The notes under the pieces: model-generated
Databases searched by the model: none
What the model was told of the DNA's origin: nothing
The model's input: only the letters and a program-made list of their open reading frames with translations
Part shown: positions 1 through 10,285 of the stretch, in pieces
Layout: every line of letters starts with the position of its first letter
Numbering within the stretch: the stretch's first letter is position 1
DNA from: Melaminivora jejuensis
GTDB taxonomy: Bacteria > Pseudomonadota > Gammaproteobacteria > Burkholderiales > Burkholderiaceae_C
Direction of reading: 5' to 3'
Assembly: GCF_017811175.1 (NCBI RefSeq)
Contig: NZ_JACWIJ010000002.1
Coordinates: forward strand, 2,728,001-2,792,000
Length of the DNA stretch: 64,000 nt
Position numbers and translations under genes: made by a program

Positions 1-1590
1 CACGCGCCGGCCCGTGCCGGCCTCGTTCACCGCGCGCAGGGCATTCCTGATGACTTCGACATGGCGCGGCTTGAAGCCCAGCGATTCACCCGGCGGCTGC
101 TCGACTTCGGTGGTGATGCCGGTGACCTGATCGCGCACGGCCTTGATCAGGTGCGGGCGATGCCGCGTGCCGCCGTTGGCCAGCGTCGCCTCGGCCACGG
201 CCAGTTGCAGCATGGTGAAGTTGTTGTAGCCCTGGCCGATGCCCAGCGACACCGTCTCGCCCGAGTACCAGCGCTTGGCCTCGGCTCGCTTGTAGGCGTT
301 TCGCTTCCACTCCTGGCTGGGCAGCACGCCGCGCACCTCGCCGCCCAGGTCGATGCCGGTGATCTGGCCAAAGCCCAGCGGCGCCATGAAGTCGTGGATC
401 ATGTCCACGCCCATCTCCACGGCCAGCGAATAGAAGTAGGTGTTGCTGGAAAACTGGATGGCGCGGTGCATGTCCACGCCGCCCAGGCCGCCCTCGTGGC
501 TGCGGAACGTCCGTCCGCCGTAGTTGTAGAAGCCCGGGTCGCTGACCACCACGCTGGCCGCGCGCTTGCCGGTCTCCAGCGCCGCCAGCGCCATGAAGGG
601 CTTGTAGGTCGAGCCGGGCGGGTAGGTGCCGCGCAGGGCGCGGTTCAGCAGCGGCTTGTTGATGGACTCGTTGAGCGCCTGCCAGTTTTCCTGGTCGATG
701 CCTTCGACGAACAAATTAGGGTCGAAGGTCGGCTTGGACACCAGCGCCAGCACCTCGCCATTCCTCGGGTCGAGCGCCACCAGCGCGCCCCGGCGCTCGC
801 CAAACAGGTCTTCCACCATCTTCTGCAGCCGGATGTCCAGCGACAGCATCACGGTGTTGCCGGGCGTGGCCGGGTGGCTTTCCAGCCGGCGCACGGCGTA
901 GCCGCCGGCGGACGTTTCCAGCAGTTCCACGCCGGTGTGGCCGTGCAGCGTTTCTTCAAAACTCTGCTCCACGCCCAGCTTGCCGATGTAGTCCGTGCCA
1001 CGGTAGTTGGCCGCGTTCTCGGAGTCCTCGATACGCTCTTTCTCGCGCTGGTTGATGCGCCCGATGTAGCCGATGGCATGGCTGGCCACCTCGCCGAACG
1101 GGTAGGTGCGAAACAGCCGCGCCTTGATCTCCACGCCCGGAAAGCGCCAGCGCTGGGCGGCAAAGCGCGCCACCTCCTCGTCCGACAGGCGCGTGCGGAT
1201 CGGCAGCGAGTCGAAGCGCCGCGACTCGTCCATCAGCCGCTTGAAGCGCCGGCGGTCGCGCTGCTGGATGTCCACGATCTCGGCCAGCGCGTTGATGGTG
1301 GCCTCCAGATCCATTGAGCGCGAGGGCGTGATCTCCAGCGTGTAGGCCGAGTAGTTGGTGGCCAGCACCACGCCGTTGCGATCCAGGATCTGGCCCCGGT
1401 TGGGCACGATGGGCACGACTGCCGTGCGGTTGTTCTCGGCCTGGTCGGCCAGACCTTCGTGGCGCACGACCTGCAGCACGTACAGGCGCGCGGCGATCAG
1501 GCCGAAGGCGGCCAGCACCACCAGCGCCACCACCACCACGCGCAGGCGAAAGCGCCACGCTTCGGCCTGGGCATTGCGCAGTTCCGTCAT
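1..1590 (-). CDS. mrdA: Penicillin-binding protein 2 (peptidoglycan D,D-transpeptidase), 3' end cut by window edge
   Basis: Cross-links peptidoglycan during cell elongation as part of the Rod complex with RodA and MreBCD; anchored in the inner membrane with its catalytic domain in the periplasm. The 530 visible codons run open through base 1. An N-terminal membrane helix (about residues 17-38) precedes the dimerisation domain and the transpeptidase domain. The active-site motif STYK places the catalytic Ser at 327 and Lys at 330, and the SSN motif (SSNTYFYS) follows. The KTG motif and C-terminus (about 100 residues, judging from family length) lie outside the window. The ATG at 1590 starts MTELRNAQAEAW, 13 bases after the mreD stop, so it is the last visible gene of an mreBCD-mrdA operon. 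rodA probably follows beyond the edge. Confidence 0.95.
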   Translation of the reverse strand, partial: MTELRNAQAEAWRFRLRVVVVALVVLAAFGLIAARLYVLQVVRHEGLADQAENNRTAVVPIVPNRGQILDRNGVVLATNYSAYTLEITPSRSMDLEATINALAEIVDIQQRDRRRFKRLMDESRRFDSLPIRTRLSDEEVARFAAQRWRFPGVEIKARLFRTYPFGEVASHAIGYIGRINQREKERIEDSENAANYRGTDYIGKLGVEQSFEETLHGHTGVELLETSAGGYAVRRLESHPATPGNTVMLSLDIRLQKMVEDLFGERRGALVALDPRNGEVLALVSKPTFDPNLFVEGIDQENWQALNESINKPLLNRALRGTYPPGSTYKPFMALAALETGKRAASVVVSDPGFYNYGGRTFRSHEGGLGGVDMHRAIQFSSNTYFYSLAVEMGVDMIHDFMAPLGFGQITGIDLGGEVRGVLPSQEWKRNAYKRAEAKRWYSGETVSLGIGQGYNNFTMLQLAVAEATLANGGTRHRPHLIKAVRDQVTGITTEVEQPPGESLGFKPRHVEVIRNALRAVNEAGTGRRV

Positions 1591-1603
1591 CGAGCCTCGT
1601 CCC

Positions 1604-2122
1604 TCACAGCGGGCGGTTGTCGTCCTGATCGGGCGGGCGGCGCTGCGGCGCCAGCAGCACCCAGCTGGCCAGCGGCCACAGCAGCGTCTCCAGCAGCGGG
1701 GCCAGCAGCACCGTCCAGTCCGGCACGATGCCGCCGGCGGCCACGCGCAGCAGCACCTGCAGGGCGTGCGCCAGCACGAACAGCGGCGCCAGCTGCAGCG
1801 CCTGCATCAGCGTGCCGAACCACAGCAGCCGCCGCGCCGCCGCCTGCACGCCGAACACCGCCAGCGCATAGACGATGGCGTGCTGGCCCAGCAGTGCCGA
1901 TTGCTGCACATCGATCACCAGGCCCAGCGCAAAGGCCACGCCCAGGCCCAGGCGCTGGGGCTGCTGCAGGCTCCAGAAGACCAGCAGCAGCAGCACCCAG
2001 TCGGGCGTCCACAGCACGCGCCCCAGGGGCAGCATGGTCAGCACCAAGGCAATGAGCAGGCTGAACGCAATGAAGGCCGGGCGCACTGGCATCAACAGCG
2101 GCTGGCCGCGCGGCATGATCAT
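1604..2122 (-). CDS. mreD: Rod shape-determining protein MreD
   Basis: Integral membrane partner of MreC in the elongation complex. The product of 172 residues is almost entirely hydrophobic (about five membrane segments) and has the usual length of the family. The first ATG, at 2122, overlaps the mreC stop in an ATGA arrangement, which suggests translational coupling; a second in-frame ATG lies two codons later. The order mreB-mreC-mreD-mrdA is the standard one. The reading frame also stays open far upstream through mreC, but that part has no MreD character. Confidence 0.92.
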   Translation of the reverse strand: MIMPRGQPLLMPVRPAFIAFSLLIALVLTMLPLGRVLWTPDWVLLLLVFWSLQQPQRLGLGVAFALGLVIDVQQSALLGQHAIVYALAVFGVQAAARRLLWFGTLMQALQLAPLFVLAHALQVLLRVAAGGIVPDWTVLLAPLLETLLWPLASWVLLAPQRRPPDQDDNRPL

Positions 2123-3081
2123 CGGCGTCCTCCTGCTGCTGCCCCGGCGGCCTCGGCAGCCGGGGTGGATTTGATGCGTTTTCTCTGCGGCGAGGCTTCC
2201 GGCTGAGGCAGCTCGGGCAGCGCCTGCGCCACCGGCGTCAGCACCATGACATGGCGCGCACCATGTACCTGGGCCAGCGGCTGGCAGTAGATGCGGGCAA
2301 AGGTGGAGTCGGCGCGCCGCTCGACGCGCACCACGCGCGCCACCGGCAGGCCGGGCGGATAGACGCCATCGATGCCGCTGGTGGACAGCAGGTCGCCCTC
2401 CTGCACGTCGGTGTTGCCCGGGGTGAAGCGCAGCTCCATGCCGCCGCCCTGCATGGCGGCCGGGTCGCCATAGGCGACGCTGCGCGCGCCGGTGCGCACG
2501 TTGAGCACGGGAATGACCTGGTCGCGGTCGATCAGCAGGGTGACTTCGCTCAGGCCGGCATGGACGCGCGTGACCTGGCCGAGCACGCCGTGCGCGTCCA
2601 GCACCGGCGAGCCGGGCTCGACGCCGGCCAGCTGGCCCTGGTCGATCATGACGCGGCGGGTATAGGGGTCGGGCGTGTCGTAGAGCACCTGCGCCGGGCG
2701 CGCCGGGGTCGTGAGGCGCTCGCGCAGGCCCAGCAGTTCGCGCAACTGGGCGTTCTCGCGCAGCAACTGCTCGTTCTGGCTGGCGCGCAGCGTCATCTGC
2801 GCCATGGCCTCGCGCGCCTGCTCCAGTTCGTGGCGGGCAGCATCGAGCTGCTGGACGTAATCCGCACCCTGGCTGGCCAGTTGCACCGGCTGCAGGGCCA
2901 GCCATTGCAGCGGATAGAGCGCTGCGGCCACGACGTTGCGCAGCGGCTCGGTGATGCGAAAGCGTGCGTCGGCCACCATCAGGAACAGCGCCAGCGCCAG
3001 ATACAGCAGCAACTGCGCGCGTGGCGATGGCCTCTGACGGAACATCGAGGGAGCGGCGCGTTCAAGCGTTCCCGGTGGCAT
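2119..3081 (-). CDS. mreC: Rod shape-determining protein MreC
   Basis: Bitopic periplasmic scaffold that links the MreB filament to the peptidoglycan synthases. The 320-residue product has one membrane helix (about residues 24-40, LLLYLALALFLMVADARF), a coiled coil (about 75-120), then the beta-rich MreC core (for example VMIDQGQLAGVEPGSPV). The C-terminal tail is rich in Ala, Gly and basic residues. I use the ATG at 3081 (MPPGTLERAAP) because that N-terminus looks like those of related MreC proteins as I remember them; the ATG at 3045 (MFRQ) is the alternative. A gap of about 97 bases separates it from mreB, and it overlaps mreD by 4 bases. Confidence 0.92.
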   Translation of the reverse strand: MPPGTLERAAPSMFRQRPSPRAQLLLYLALALFLMVADARFRITEPLRNVVAAALYPLQWLALQPVQLASQGADYVQQLDAARHELEQAREAMAQMTLRASQNEQLLRENAQLRELLGLRERLTTPARPAQVLYDTPDPYTRRVMIDQGQLAGVEPGSPVLDAHGVLGQVTRVHAGLSEVTLLIDRDQVIPVLNVRTGARSVAYGDPAAMQGGGMELRFTPGNTDVQEGDLLSTSGIDGVYPPGLPVARVVRVERRADSTFARIYCQPLAQVHGARHVMVLTPVAQALPELPQPEASPQRKRIKSTPAAEAAGAAAGGRR

Positions 3082-3178
3082 GGCTCAGGGTCAATGGGGC
3101 GCACCTGTCGCGCCAGGGCTGCGCGGACAGGCCAGAGGCACGACGCGCTGGGGTGGACGGGCGGGCAGCGCGCCGGCC

Positions 3179-4222
<1,044 letters not shown>

Positions 4223-4438
4223 TCAGGAATCCTCATGCGGCACGACATGCGCGTCGGCTTGCCGTCGCCGTCAAAATCTCAAGGGGTAGCAGGGGGAAGG
4301 CGCTTTTTTCGCACGATCACCGATGAGGCGGGAAGGCGTTGCGGCAAAGGCTGGATAATAACGCATCCCCTGTGAATAACTTTCACCGGCTGGCCGCCCG
4401 AGCGTCGAATTTACATCCGGTTGCCGCCGCCCCTATCT

Positions 4439-4738
4439 ATGGCACTGACCCCCCAGGACATCAGCCGCATCGCCCATCTGGCCCGGCTGGAGCTCACGCC
4501 CGCAGAGGGTGAGCGAATGCTCTCCACCATCAACGACTTCTTCGCCATCGTCGCGCGGATGCAGGCGGTGGACACCACCGGCGTGGAGCCGCTGGCCCAT
4601 CCGCTGGCCGCCGTGCAGCCGGTGCAGCTGCGCCTGCACGACGACGTGGCCAGCGAGCCCGACCGCCGTGCGCAATGCCAGGCCAACGCGCCCGCCGTCG
4701 AGCGCGGCCTGTTCCTGGTGCCCCGGGTCATCGAGTGA
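4439..4738 (+). CDS. gatC: Asp-tRNA(Asn)/Glu-tRNA(Gln) amidotransferase subunit C
   Basis: Small subunit that stabilises GatA on GatB in the GatCAB complex, which amidates Glu-tRNA(Gln) and/or Asp-tRNA(Asn) in organisms lacking the cognate synthetases. The 99-residue product has the family hallmarks: [17 protein letters not shown] at the N-terminus, a central helix containing [11 protein letters not shown], and the segment [13 protein letters not shown] start at the ATG at 4439; an upstream in-frame ATG would add six residues (MPPPLS) not found in the family. It is the first gene of gatCAB, with gatA 29 bases downstream. Confidence 0.95.
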   Translation: MALTPQDISRIAHLARLELTPAEGERMLSTINDFFAIVARMQAVDTTGVEPLAHPLAAVQPVQLRLHDDVASEPDRRAQCQANAPAVERGLFLVPRVIE

Positions 4739-4767
4739 ACGAAGCACAGCGACAACGACAAGCGAGC

Positions 4768-6270
4768 ATGAGCATGGACTCCAAGAACACCGCATGGCAC
4801 GACATGGGCGTGGTGGCGCTGGCGGCGCAGCTGCACAACCGCCAGGTCAGCGCCGTGGAGCTGGCGCAGCATTTTCTGGCCCGCATCCGCCAGCGCCAGG
4901 ACTTGGCCGCCTTCCTGGCCATCGACGAGGAGGTGACGCTGGCGCAGTCACGCGCGCAGGACAAGGCCCTGGCCGCCGGCAAGGCCGGCCCGCTGGCGGG
5001 CGTGCCGATCGCGCACAAGGACGTGTTCGTCACGCAGGACTTCCCGACCAGCGCCGCCAGCCAGATGCTGGCCGGCTACCGCTCGCCCTTTGACGCCACC
5101 ATCGTTGCCAACCTGGCGGCGGCGGGCAGCGTCAGCTTGGGCAAACTCAGCTGCGACGAATTCGCCATGGGCAGCGCCAACGAAAGCGCCGCCGTGCCCG
5201 CCATCGGCCTGGACGCGCCCCAGCCGGTGCGCAACCCCTGGGACACGGCGCGCGTGCCCGGCGGCTCCTCGGGCGGCAGCGCCGCCGCCGTGGCCGCCGG
5301 CCTGGCGCCGGGCGCCACGGCCAGCGACACGGGCGGCTCCATCCGCCAGCCGGCTGCGCTGTGCGGCATCACCGGCATCAAGCCGACCTATGGCCGCGCC
5401 AGCCGCTTTGGCATGATCGCCTACGCCTCCAGCCTGGATCAGGCCGGCGTCATGGCGCGCTCGGCCGCCGACTGCGCGTTGCTGCTGTCGTGCCTGTGCG
5501 GCCCGGACGTGGAGCGCGACTCGACCAGCCTGGACATGCCGGCAGAGGATTTCACGCGCGCGCTCTCGGGCAGCATCGAGTGCCTGCGCATCGGCGTGCC
5601 GCGCGAGTTCTTCGCCGACGGCCTGGCGCCGGACGTGCGCGCCGCCATCGAGGCAGCGCTCAAGGAATACGAAAAGCTCGGCGCCAGGCTGGTGGACATC
5701 TCGCTGCCGCGCACCGACCTGGCCGTGCCGGTGTACTACATCATCAGCCCGGCCGAGGCCAGCTCCAACCTGGCGCGGCTCGACGGCGTGCGCTACGGCC
5801 ACCGCGCCAGGGATTACACCGACCTGCTGGACATGTACAAGAAGTCGCGCTCCGAGGCCTTCGGCGAGGAGGTCAAGCGGCGCATCATGATCGGCACCTA
5901 TGTGCTGTCCGAGGGCTACTACGACGCCTACTACCTGCAGGCCCAGCGCCTGCGCCGCATGATCGCCGACGACCTGCAGCAGGCCTTCACGCAGTGCGAC
6001 GTGATTGCCGGCCCGGTCTCGCCCAGCGTGGCCTGGCCGATCGGCGCCAAGACCGACCCGCTGGCCACGTATCTGGCCGACATCTACACCCTGCCCGCGT
6101 CGCTGGCCGGCCTGCCGGCCATGAGCCTGCCGGCGGGCTTTGGCGCGCACGGCCTGCCCGTGGGCCTGCAGCTGATCGGCAACCACTTCGGCGAGGCACG
6201 CCTGCTCAATGTGGCGCACCGCCTGCAGCAGGCCACCGACTTCCATCTGCGCCGCCCGGCCACTGCCTGA
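4768..6270 (+). CDS. gatA: Asp-tRNA(Asn)/Glu-tRNA(Gln) amidotransferase subunit A
   Basis: Glutaminase subunit of GatCAB; releases ammonia from Gln or Asn and channels it to GatB. The 500-residue product is an amidase-signature enzyme with the Ser-cisSer-Lys triad visible: Lys84 in PIAHKDVF, Ser167/168 in the motif [14 protein letters not shown], and the nucleophile Ser191 in [15 protein letters not shown] chose the ATG at 4768 ([10 protein letters not shown]); the open frame extends 31 codons further upstream into gatC without amidase character. gatB follows after 24 bases. Confidence 0.96.
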   Translation: MSMDSKNTAWHDMGVVALAAQLHNRQVSAVELAQHFLARIRQRQDLAAFLAIDEEVTLAQSRAQDKALAAGKAGPLAGVPIAHKDVFVTQDFPTSAASQMLAGYRSPFDATIVANLAAAGSVSLGKLSCDEFAMGSANESAAVPAIGLDAPQPVRNPWDTARVPGGSSGGSAAAVAAGLAPGATASDTGGSIRQPAALCGITGIKPTYGRASRFGMIAYASSLDQAGVMARSAADCALLLSCLCGPDVERDSTSLDMPAEDFTRALSGSIECLRIGVPREFFADGLAPDVRAAIEAALKEYEKLGARLVDISLPRTDLAVPVYYIISPAEASSNLARLDGVRYGHRARDYTDLLDMYKKSRSEAFGEEVKRRIMIGTYVLSEGYYDAYYLQAQRLRRMIADDLQQAFTQCDVIAGPVSPSVAWPIGAKTDPLATYLADIYTLPASLAGLPAMSLPAGFGAHGLPVGLQLIGNHFGEARLLNVAHRLQQATDFHLRRPATA

Positions 6271-6294
6271 ACCCGAGACACCTGCCCGCTTGCC

Positions 6295-7740
6295 ATGACA
6301 GCCAAACTCATCCAGGGCTACGAGGTCGTGATCGGCTTCGAGACGCACGCCCAGCTGGCCACCGCCAGCAAGATCTTCAGCCGCGCCAGCACCGCCTTCG
6401 GCGCACCGCCCAACACCCAGGCCAGCGCCATCGACCTGGCCCTGCCCGGCACGCTGCCGGTCATGAACAAGAAAGCCGTGGAGTACGCCATCAGGCTCGG
6501 CCTGGCGCTGGGCTCGGACATTGCCCACGAGAGCATCTTCGCGCGCAAGAACTACTTCTACCCCGACCTGCCGCACGGCTACCAGATCAGCCAGTTCGAC
6601 AAGCCCGTGGTGGCCGGCGGCGAGGTGTCGTTCTACCTGGAGGGCGAAAAGAAGACTGTGCGCCTGGTGCGCGCCCACCTGGAGGCCGACGCCGGCAAGT
6701 CGCTGCACGAGGACTTCATCGGCATGAGCGGCATCGACCTGAACCGCGCCGGCACGGCGCTGCTAGAGATCGTGACCGAGCCGGACATGCGCTCGACCGA
6801 GGAGGCCGTGGCCTATGCACGCGAGCTGCACAAGCTGGTGACCTGGATCGGCATCTGCGACGGCAACATGCAGGAAGGCAGTTTCCGCTGCGACGCCAAC
6901 GTCTCGGTGCGCAAACCCGGCCAACCGCTGGGCACGCGCCGCGAGATCAAGAACCTGAACTCGTTCAAGTCCATGCAGCAGGCCATCGACTACGAGATCC
7001 GCTGGCAGATCGAGCAGATCGAGGACGGGCACCAGATCGTGCAGGCCACCGTGCTGTTCGACCCCGACAGCGGCGAGACGCGCGCCATGCGTACCAAGGA
7101 AGACGCGGCTGACTACCGCTACTTCCCCGACCCCGATCTGCCGCCGCTGGTCATTGCACCCGAGTGGATCGAGCAGGTGCGCGCCCGGATGCCCGAGCTG
7201 CCGCGCGCCATGGCGGCGCGCTTCGTGCAGCAGTACGGCCTGCCCGAGTACGACGCCACCACGCTCACGCAAAGCCAGGCCATGGCGGCCTACTTCGAGG
7301 ACGTGGCGCGCGCCTGCGGCCAGCCCAAGCTGGCCAGCAACTGGGTCATGGGCGAGATCTCGCGCCGGCTGAACGCTGAGGAGATCGGCATGGAGGCGGC
7401 CAAGGTCAGCAGCGCCCAGCTCGCCGCGCTGATAGCGCGCATCCACGACGGCACCATCAGCAACAACGCCGCGCGCCAGGTGTTCGATGCCCTTTGGGCC
7501 GGCGAGGGCCAGGAGGTCGATGTGCTGATCGAGGCCAAGGGCCTGCGCCAGATGCAGGATACCGGCGCGCTGGAGGCCATCGTCGATGAGGTCATCGCCG
7601 CCAACCCGGGCAATGTCGAGCAGTACCGCGCCGGCAAGGACAAGGCCTTCAACGCCTTGGTCGGCCAGGTCATGAAGGCCAGCAAGGGCAAGGCCAATCC
7701 GCAGCAGGTCAATGCCCTGCTCAAGAGCCGGCTGGATTGA
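6295..7740 (+). CDS. gatB: Asp-tRNA(Asn)/Glu-tRNA(Gln) amidotransferase subunit B
   Basis: Kinase/transamidase subunit of GatCAB that phosphorylates the mischarged aminoacyl-tRNA and transfers ammonia to it. The 481-residue product starts [20 protein letters not shown], has the signatures [15 protein letters not shown] and [12 protein letters not shown] in the cradle domain, and ends with the helical and YqeY-like tRNA-binding tail ([13 protein letters not shown]). Its length is normal for the family. A copy of the dispersed repeat lies immediately downstream, between this gene and the convergent gene ending at 7842. Confidence 0.97.
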   Translation: MTAKLIQGYEVVIGFETHAQLATASKIFSRASTAFGAPPNTQASAIDLALPGTLPVMNKKAVEYAIRLGLALGSDIAHESIFARKNYFYPDLPHGYQISQFDKPVVAGGEVSFYLEGEKKTVRLVRAHLEADAGKSLHEDFIGMSGIDLNRAGTALLEIVTEPDMRSTEEAVAYARELHKLVTWIGICDGNMQEGSFRCDANVSVRKPGQPLGTRREIKNLNSFKSMQQAIDYEIRWQIEQIEDGHQIVQATVLFDPDSGETRAMRTKEDAADYRYFPDPDLPPLVIAPEWIEQVRARMPELPRAMAARFVQQYGLPEYDATTLTQSQAMAAYFEDVARACGQPKLASNWVMGEISRRLNAEEIGMEAAKVSSAQLAALIARIHDGTISNNAARQVFDALWAGEGQEVDVLIEAKGLRQMQDTGALEAIVDEVIAANPGNVEQYRAGKDKAFNALVGQVMKASKGKANPQQVNALLKSRLD

Positions 7741-7744
7741 TTTT

Positions 7745-7796
7745 CAATGAAATCAGCCGCAAACCCAAGCCAGGCAAGCGCTGACAGCTATCAAAA
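7745..7796 (-). repeat. Dispersed Comamonadaceae-type intergenic repeat, copy 1
   Basis: A ~50-bp element whose minus strand reads GATAGCTGTCAGCGCTTGCC, then a variable spacer, then a G/T-rich part ending near GATTTCAT. Ten copies are recognisable in the window. It fills the space between two convergent genes, gatB and the gene ending at 7842. Confidence 0.8.
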
Positions 7797-7841
7797 TTGA
7801 AGGCCTCTGCGGAGACCTTCGCCGTGTCTGCGGCAGTGTCC

Positions 7842-8582
7842 TCAGGGCTGCTGGCGCTCGCCCCCGCCGCCACTACCGCCACCCCCAGGGGCCGTCCATT
7901 TTTCCGCAGCCGCGCGCTGCGCTGCCCACAGCTGGCGCAGCTGCACCAGCTCGGCGTCGAAGCGCTGGCCGATGCGGCGCTTCTCCTGCTCCTGCGCGGC
8001 AATGAAGCGCTGCTGCTCGCGCACCGCCTCGTCGTTCTCGTGCAGCTGGCGCTGCAGCGTGACCGGCGCCTTGCTCGCGTCGCCCTGGTAGAACTCCAGC
8101 TCGGTATTGAGGCGCTTGCGCTCGGCGCCGACATCGACGATGCGCTGGCGCGCCACGGCAATCACCTCATCGACCTGCGCCAGCGCATTGGCGCGCTCGG
8201 CCTGGTGCGTGGCCTCGTCGGGGTAGCGGGCCGTCAGGGCGCGCTCGCGCCGGCGCTCCTCGGCGACGCGGGCGCGCTCGTGCGCCTCGCGGCGGCGCTG
8301 CGCCTCCTGCTCGGCGCGCTCCAGCTCGGACAGCGCCGGGCCGATGCGCCGGCGCTCGGTGCCCGTGCCATCGAGCACGCGCTGCTCGCGATCGAGGCAC
8401 TCGGGTATCGGGCGGTCGGAGGTCAGCCGCCGGCCACTGGCGTCGATGCAGGTATAGACCTCGCGCGCTGCCCGGCTGTCCTGGGCCTGGACAGCGGCGG
8501 GGACAGCGGCAGCGGCCAGCAGGGCCAGCGCGGCAGTGGCGCCGGCCAGACGGTGAAGACGATGCAGCGTTGCGCTCAACAA
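7842..8582 (-). CDS. Exported DUF4124-domain coiled-coil protein
   Basis: The 246-residue product begins with a signal peptide (hydrophobic about residues 13-33, predicted cleavage after AVQAQ), so it is probably periplasmic. Residues about 40-70 (VYTCIDASGRRLTSDRPIPECL) look like a DUF4124 domain, a short Cys-containing segment common in beta-proteobacterial envelope proteins. The rest is a long charged coiled coil rich in Arg, Glu and Ala (about 80-225). The C-terminus is Gly-rich. Function is unknown. The gene is monocistronic, 83 bases upstream of the pyrE stop on the same strand. Confidence 0.75.
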   Translation of the reverse strand: MLSATLHRLHRLAGATAALALLAAAAVPAAVQAQDSRAAREVYTCIDASGRRLTSDRPIPECLDREQRVLDGTGTERRRIGPALSELERAEQEAQRRREAHERARVAEERRRERALTARYPDEATHQAERANALAQVDEVIAVARQRIVDVGAERKRLNTELEFYQGDASKAPVTLQRQLHENDEAVREQQRFIAAQEQEKRRIGQRFDAELVQLRQLWAAQRAAAEKWTAPGGGGSGGGGERQQP

Positions 8583-8665
8583 GCCAGCTCCTGTTCACGA
8601 AGGCCGACTGCGGCCGGTTTCACGTCTTGCGCCGCAGCGCTGCTGGCCCGGGACTCGGGTTCAGC

Positions 8666-9406
8666 TCATCGCAGTGCGTCCTCGACGCCATAGCGCTGGC
8701 GGTAGGCCAGCACACGCTCGCGGTGCGCGTGCATCTGCGCATCGCCACCGCTGGCCGAAAGATATAGCAACAAGTCTGCCAGCGTGGCAATGGCGCAGAC
8801 CTGCAGGCCCAGCACGTCGCGCACGTACTGCACGGCGCTGTGCTCGACATCGCGCCCATCCTCGGTGGCCTTTTCCTGGCGATCCAGTGCGATGGCCATG
8901 GCGTGCGGCACGGCGCCGGCGGCGCGGATCAGCGCGATCGACTCGCGCGCTGCCGTGCCGGCGCTCATCACGTCGTCGATGATCAGCACGCGCCCGGCTA
9001 GCGGCGCGCCGACCAGGCTGCCGCCCTCGCCGTGATCCTTGGCCTCCTTGCGGTTGTAGGCAAAGGGCACATTGCGGCCCAGCCGCGCCAGCTCCACGGC
9101 CACGCTGGCAGCCAGCGGGATGCCCTTGTAGGCCGGGCCGAAGACCATGTCGAACTCGATGCCGCTGGCCAGCAGGGCCTGTGCATAGAATTGCGCCAGG
9201 CGCCCCAGCCGGGCGCCGTCGTCAAACAGCCCGGCATTGAAGAAGTACGGGCTCAGGCGTCCGGCCTTGGTTTTGAATTCGCCAAAGCGCAGCACGCCGC
9301 AATCGACGGCAAAGCGCACGAAGTCCTGCGCCAGGGCTGCCGCCTGCGCTGCCGCCTCCTGTGTTTTCCCCTGCCCGCCCGTGGTGGCGGCGTCCTGATT
9401 CAGCAT
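8666..9406 (-). CDS. pyrE: Orotate phosphoribosyltransferase
   Basis: Converts orotate and PRPP to orotidine 5'-phosphate in pyrimidine synthesis. The 246-residue product has the PRPP-binding motif VLIIDDVMSAGTA, the substrate region GRLSPYFFNAG, and the loop segment YNRKEAKDHGEGG. The N-terminal ~25 residues (Gln/Ala-rich) are longer than in short PyrE proteins. The ATG at 9406 is the only plausible start before the conserved AQDFVRFAVDCGVL segment. It shares two bases with the start codon of the divergent exoA gene (CATG palindrome), so its promoter must lie inside exoA if this start is right. Confidence 0.95.
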   Translation of the reverse strand: MLNQDAATTGGQGKTQEAAAQAAALAQDFVRFAVDCGVLRFGEFKTKAGRLSPYFFNAGLFDDGARLGRLAQFYAQALLASGIEFDMVFGPAYKGIPLAASVAVELARLGRNVPFAYNRKEAKDHGEGGSLVGAPLAGRVLIIDDVMSAGTAARESIALIRAAGAVPHAMAIALDRQEKATEDGRDVEHSAVQYVRDVLGLQVCAIATLADLLLYLSASGGDAQMHAHRERVLAYRQRYGVEDALR

Positions 9407-10229
9407 GGATCCATCCCTGTTCAAACTCACCAGCCTCAACCTCAACGGCATTCGCTCCGCGACCTCCAAGGGCCTGGAAGCCTGGCTGGGCCAGCAGCGC
9501 CCGGATTGTATTTGCGTGCAGGAACTCAAGGCCCAGGCGCCCGATGTGGCCGGGCGCTTCGAGCAACTCGCCGGCCTCGCCGGGCACTTCCACTTTGCCG
9601 CCAAGAAGGGCTATTCGGGCGTCGGCATCTACAGCCGGCACGAGCCCAGCGACGTGCGCGTGGGCTACGGCTGCAGCGAGTTCGACCCCGAGGGGCGCTA
9701 TGTCGAGCTGCGCTTCGACACGCCGGCGCGCCGGCTGTCCATCATCAGCGCCTACTTTCCCAGCGGCTCGTCGGGCGAGGAGCGCCAGCAGGCGAAATGG
9801 CGCTTTCTGGCCGGCATCCACCCGCACCTGATGGCGCTCAAGGCCGAGCGCGAGTTCATCCTGTGCGGCGACATCAACATCGCCCACCGCCAGGCCGACC
9901 TGAAGAACTGGCGCAGCAACCAGAAAAACAGCGGCTTCCTGCCCGAGGAGCGCGAATGGATGACAAAACTGTTGCACCCGACGGAAAGCACGGGCGGCCT
10001 GGTGGACGTGTACCGTCATCTGCAGCCCCACACCACCGATGAGTGCTACACCTGGTGGAGCAATCGTGGCCAGGCCTACGCCAACAACGTCGGCTGGCGG
10101 CTGGACTACCACCTGGCCACGCCGGCGCTGGCACAGCTGGCGCGCAGCGAGCACATCTACCGCAGCGAGAAGTTCAGCGACCACGCGCCCATCACCGTGG
10201 GCTATGATTTTTCACTATTAAAACAATAG
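9405..10229 (+). CDS. exoA: Exodeoxyribonuclease III (AP endonuclease family)
   Basis: Mg-dependent nuclease of base excision repair (3'-5' exonuclease and AP endonuclease). The 274-residue product has the ordered family motifs: LTSLNLNGIRSA (metal-binding Asn), VQELKAQ (metal-binding Glu), GYSGVGIYSR, CGDINIAH (Asp/Asn), and the C-terminal SDHAPITVGY catalytic Asp-His. There is no other ATG near the start, and its ATG overlaps that of pyrE. The last residues and the TAG stop (SLLKQ-stop) come from the edge of a dispersed-repeat copy, so the C-terminus was probably redefined by that element. Confidence 0.94.
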   Translation: MDPSLFKLTSLNLNGIRSATSKGLEAWLGQQRPDCICVQELKAQAPDVAGRFEQLAGLAGHFHFAAKKGYSGVGIYSRHEPSDVRVGYGCSEFDPEGRYVELRFDTPARRLSIISAYFPSGSSGEERQQAKWRFLAGIHPHLMALKAEREFILCGDINIAHRQADLKNWRSNQKNSGFLPEEREWMTKLLHPTESTGGLVDVYRHLQPHTTDECYTWWSNRGQAYANNVGWRLDYHLATPALAQLARSEHIYRSEKFSDHAPITVGYDFSLLKQ

Positions 10230-10275
10230 CTATCAGCGCTTGCTGCAGGCCGCTTTCGAGCACTTTTTACTCATA
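10223..10275 (+). repeat. Dispersed intergenic repeat, copy 2
   Basis: Core ATAGCTATCAGCGCTTGCTG on the plus strand, followed by a degenerate right half ending near TTTTTACTCAT. Its first bases supply the TAG stop of exoA. Confidence 0.75.
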
Positions 10276-10285
10276 AACCACGACC

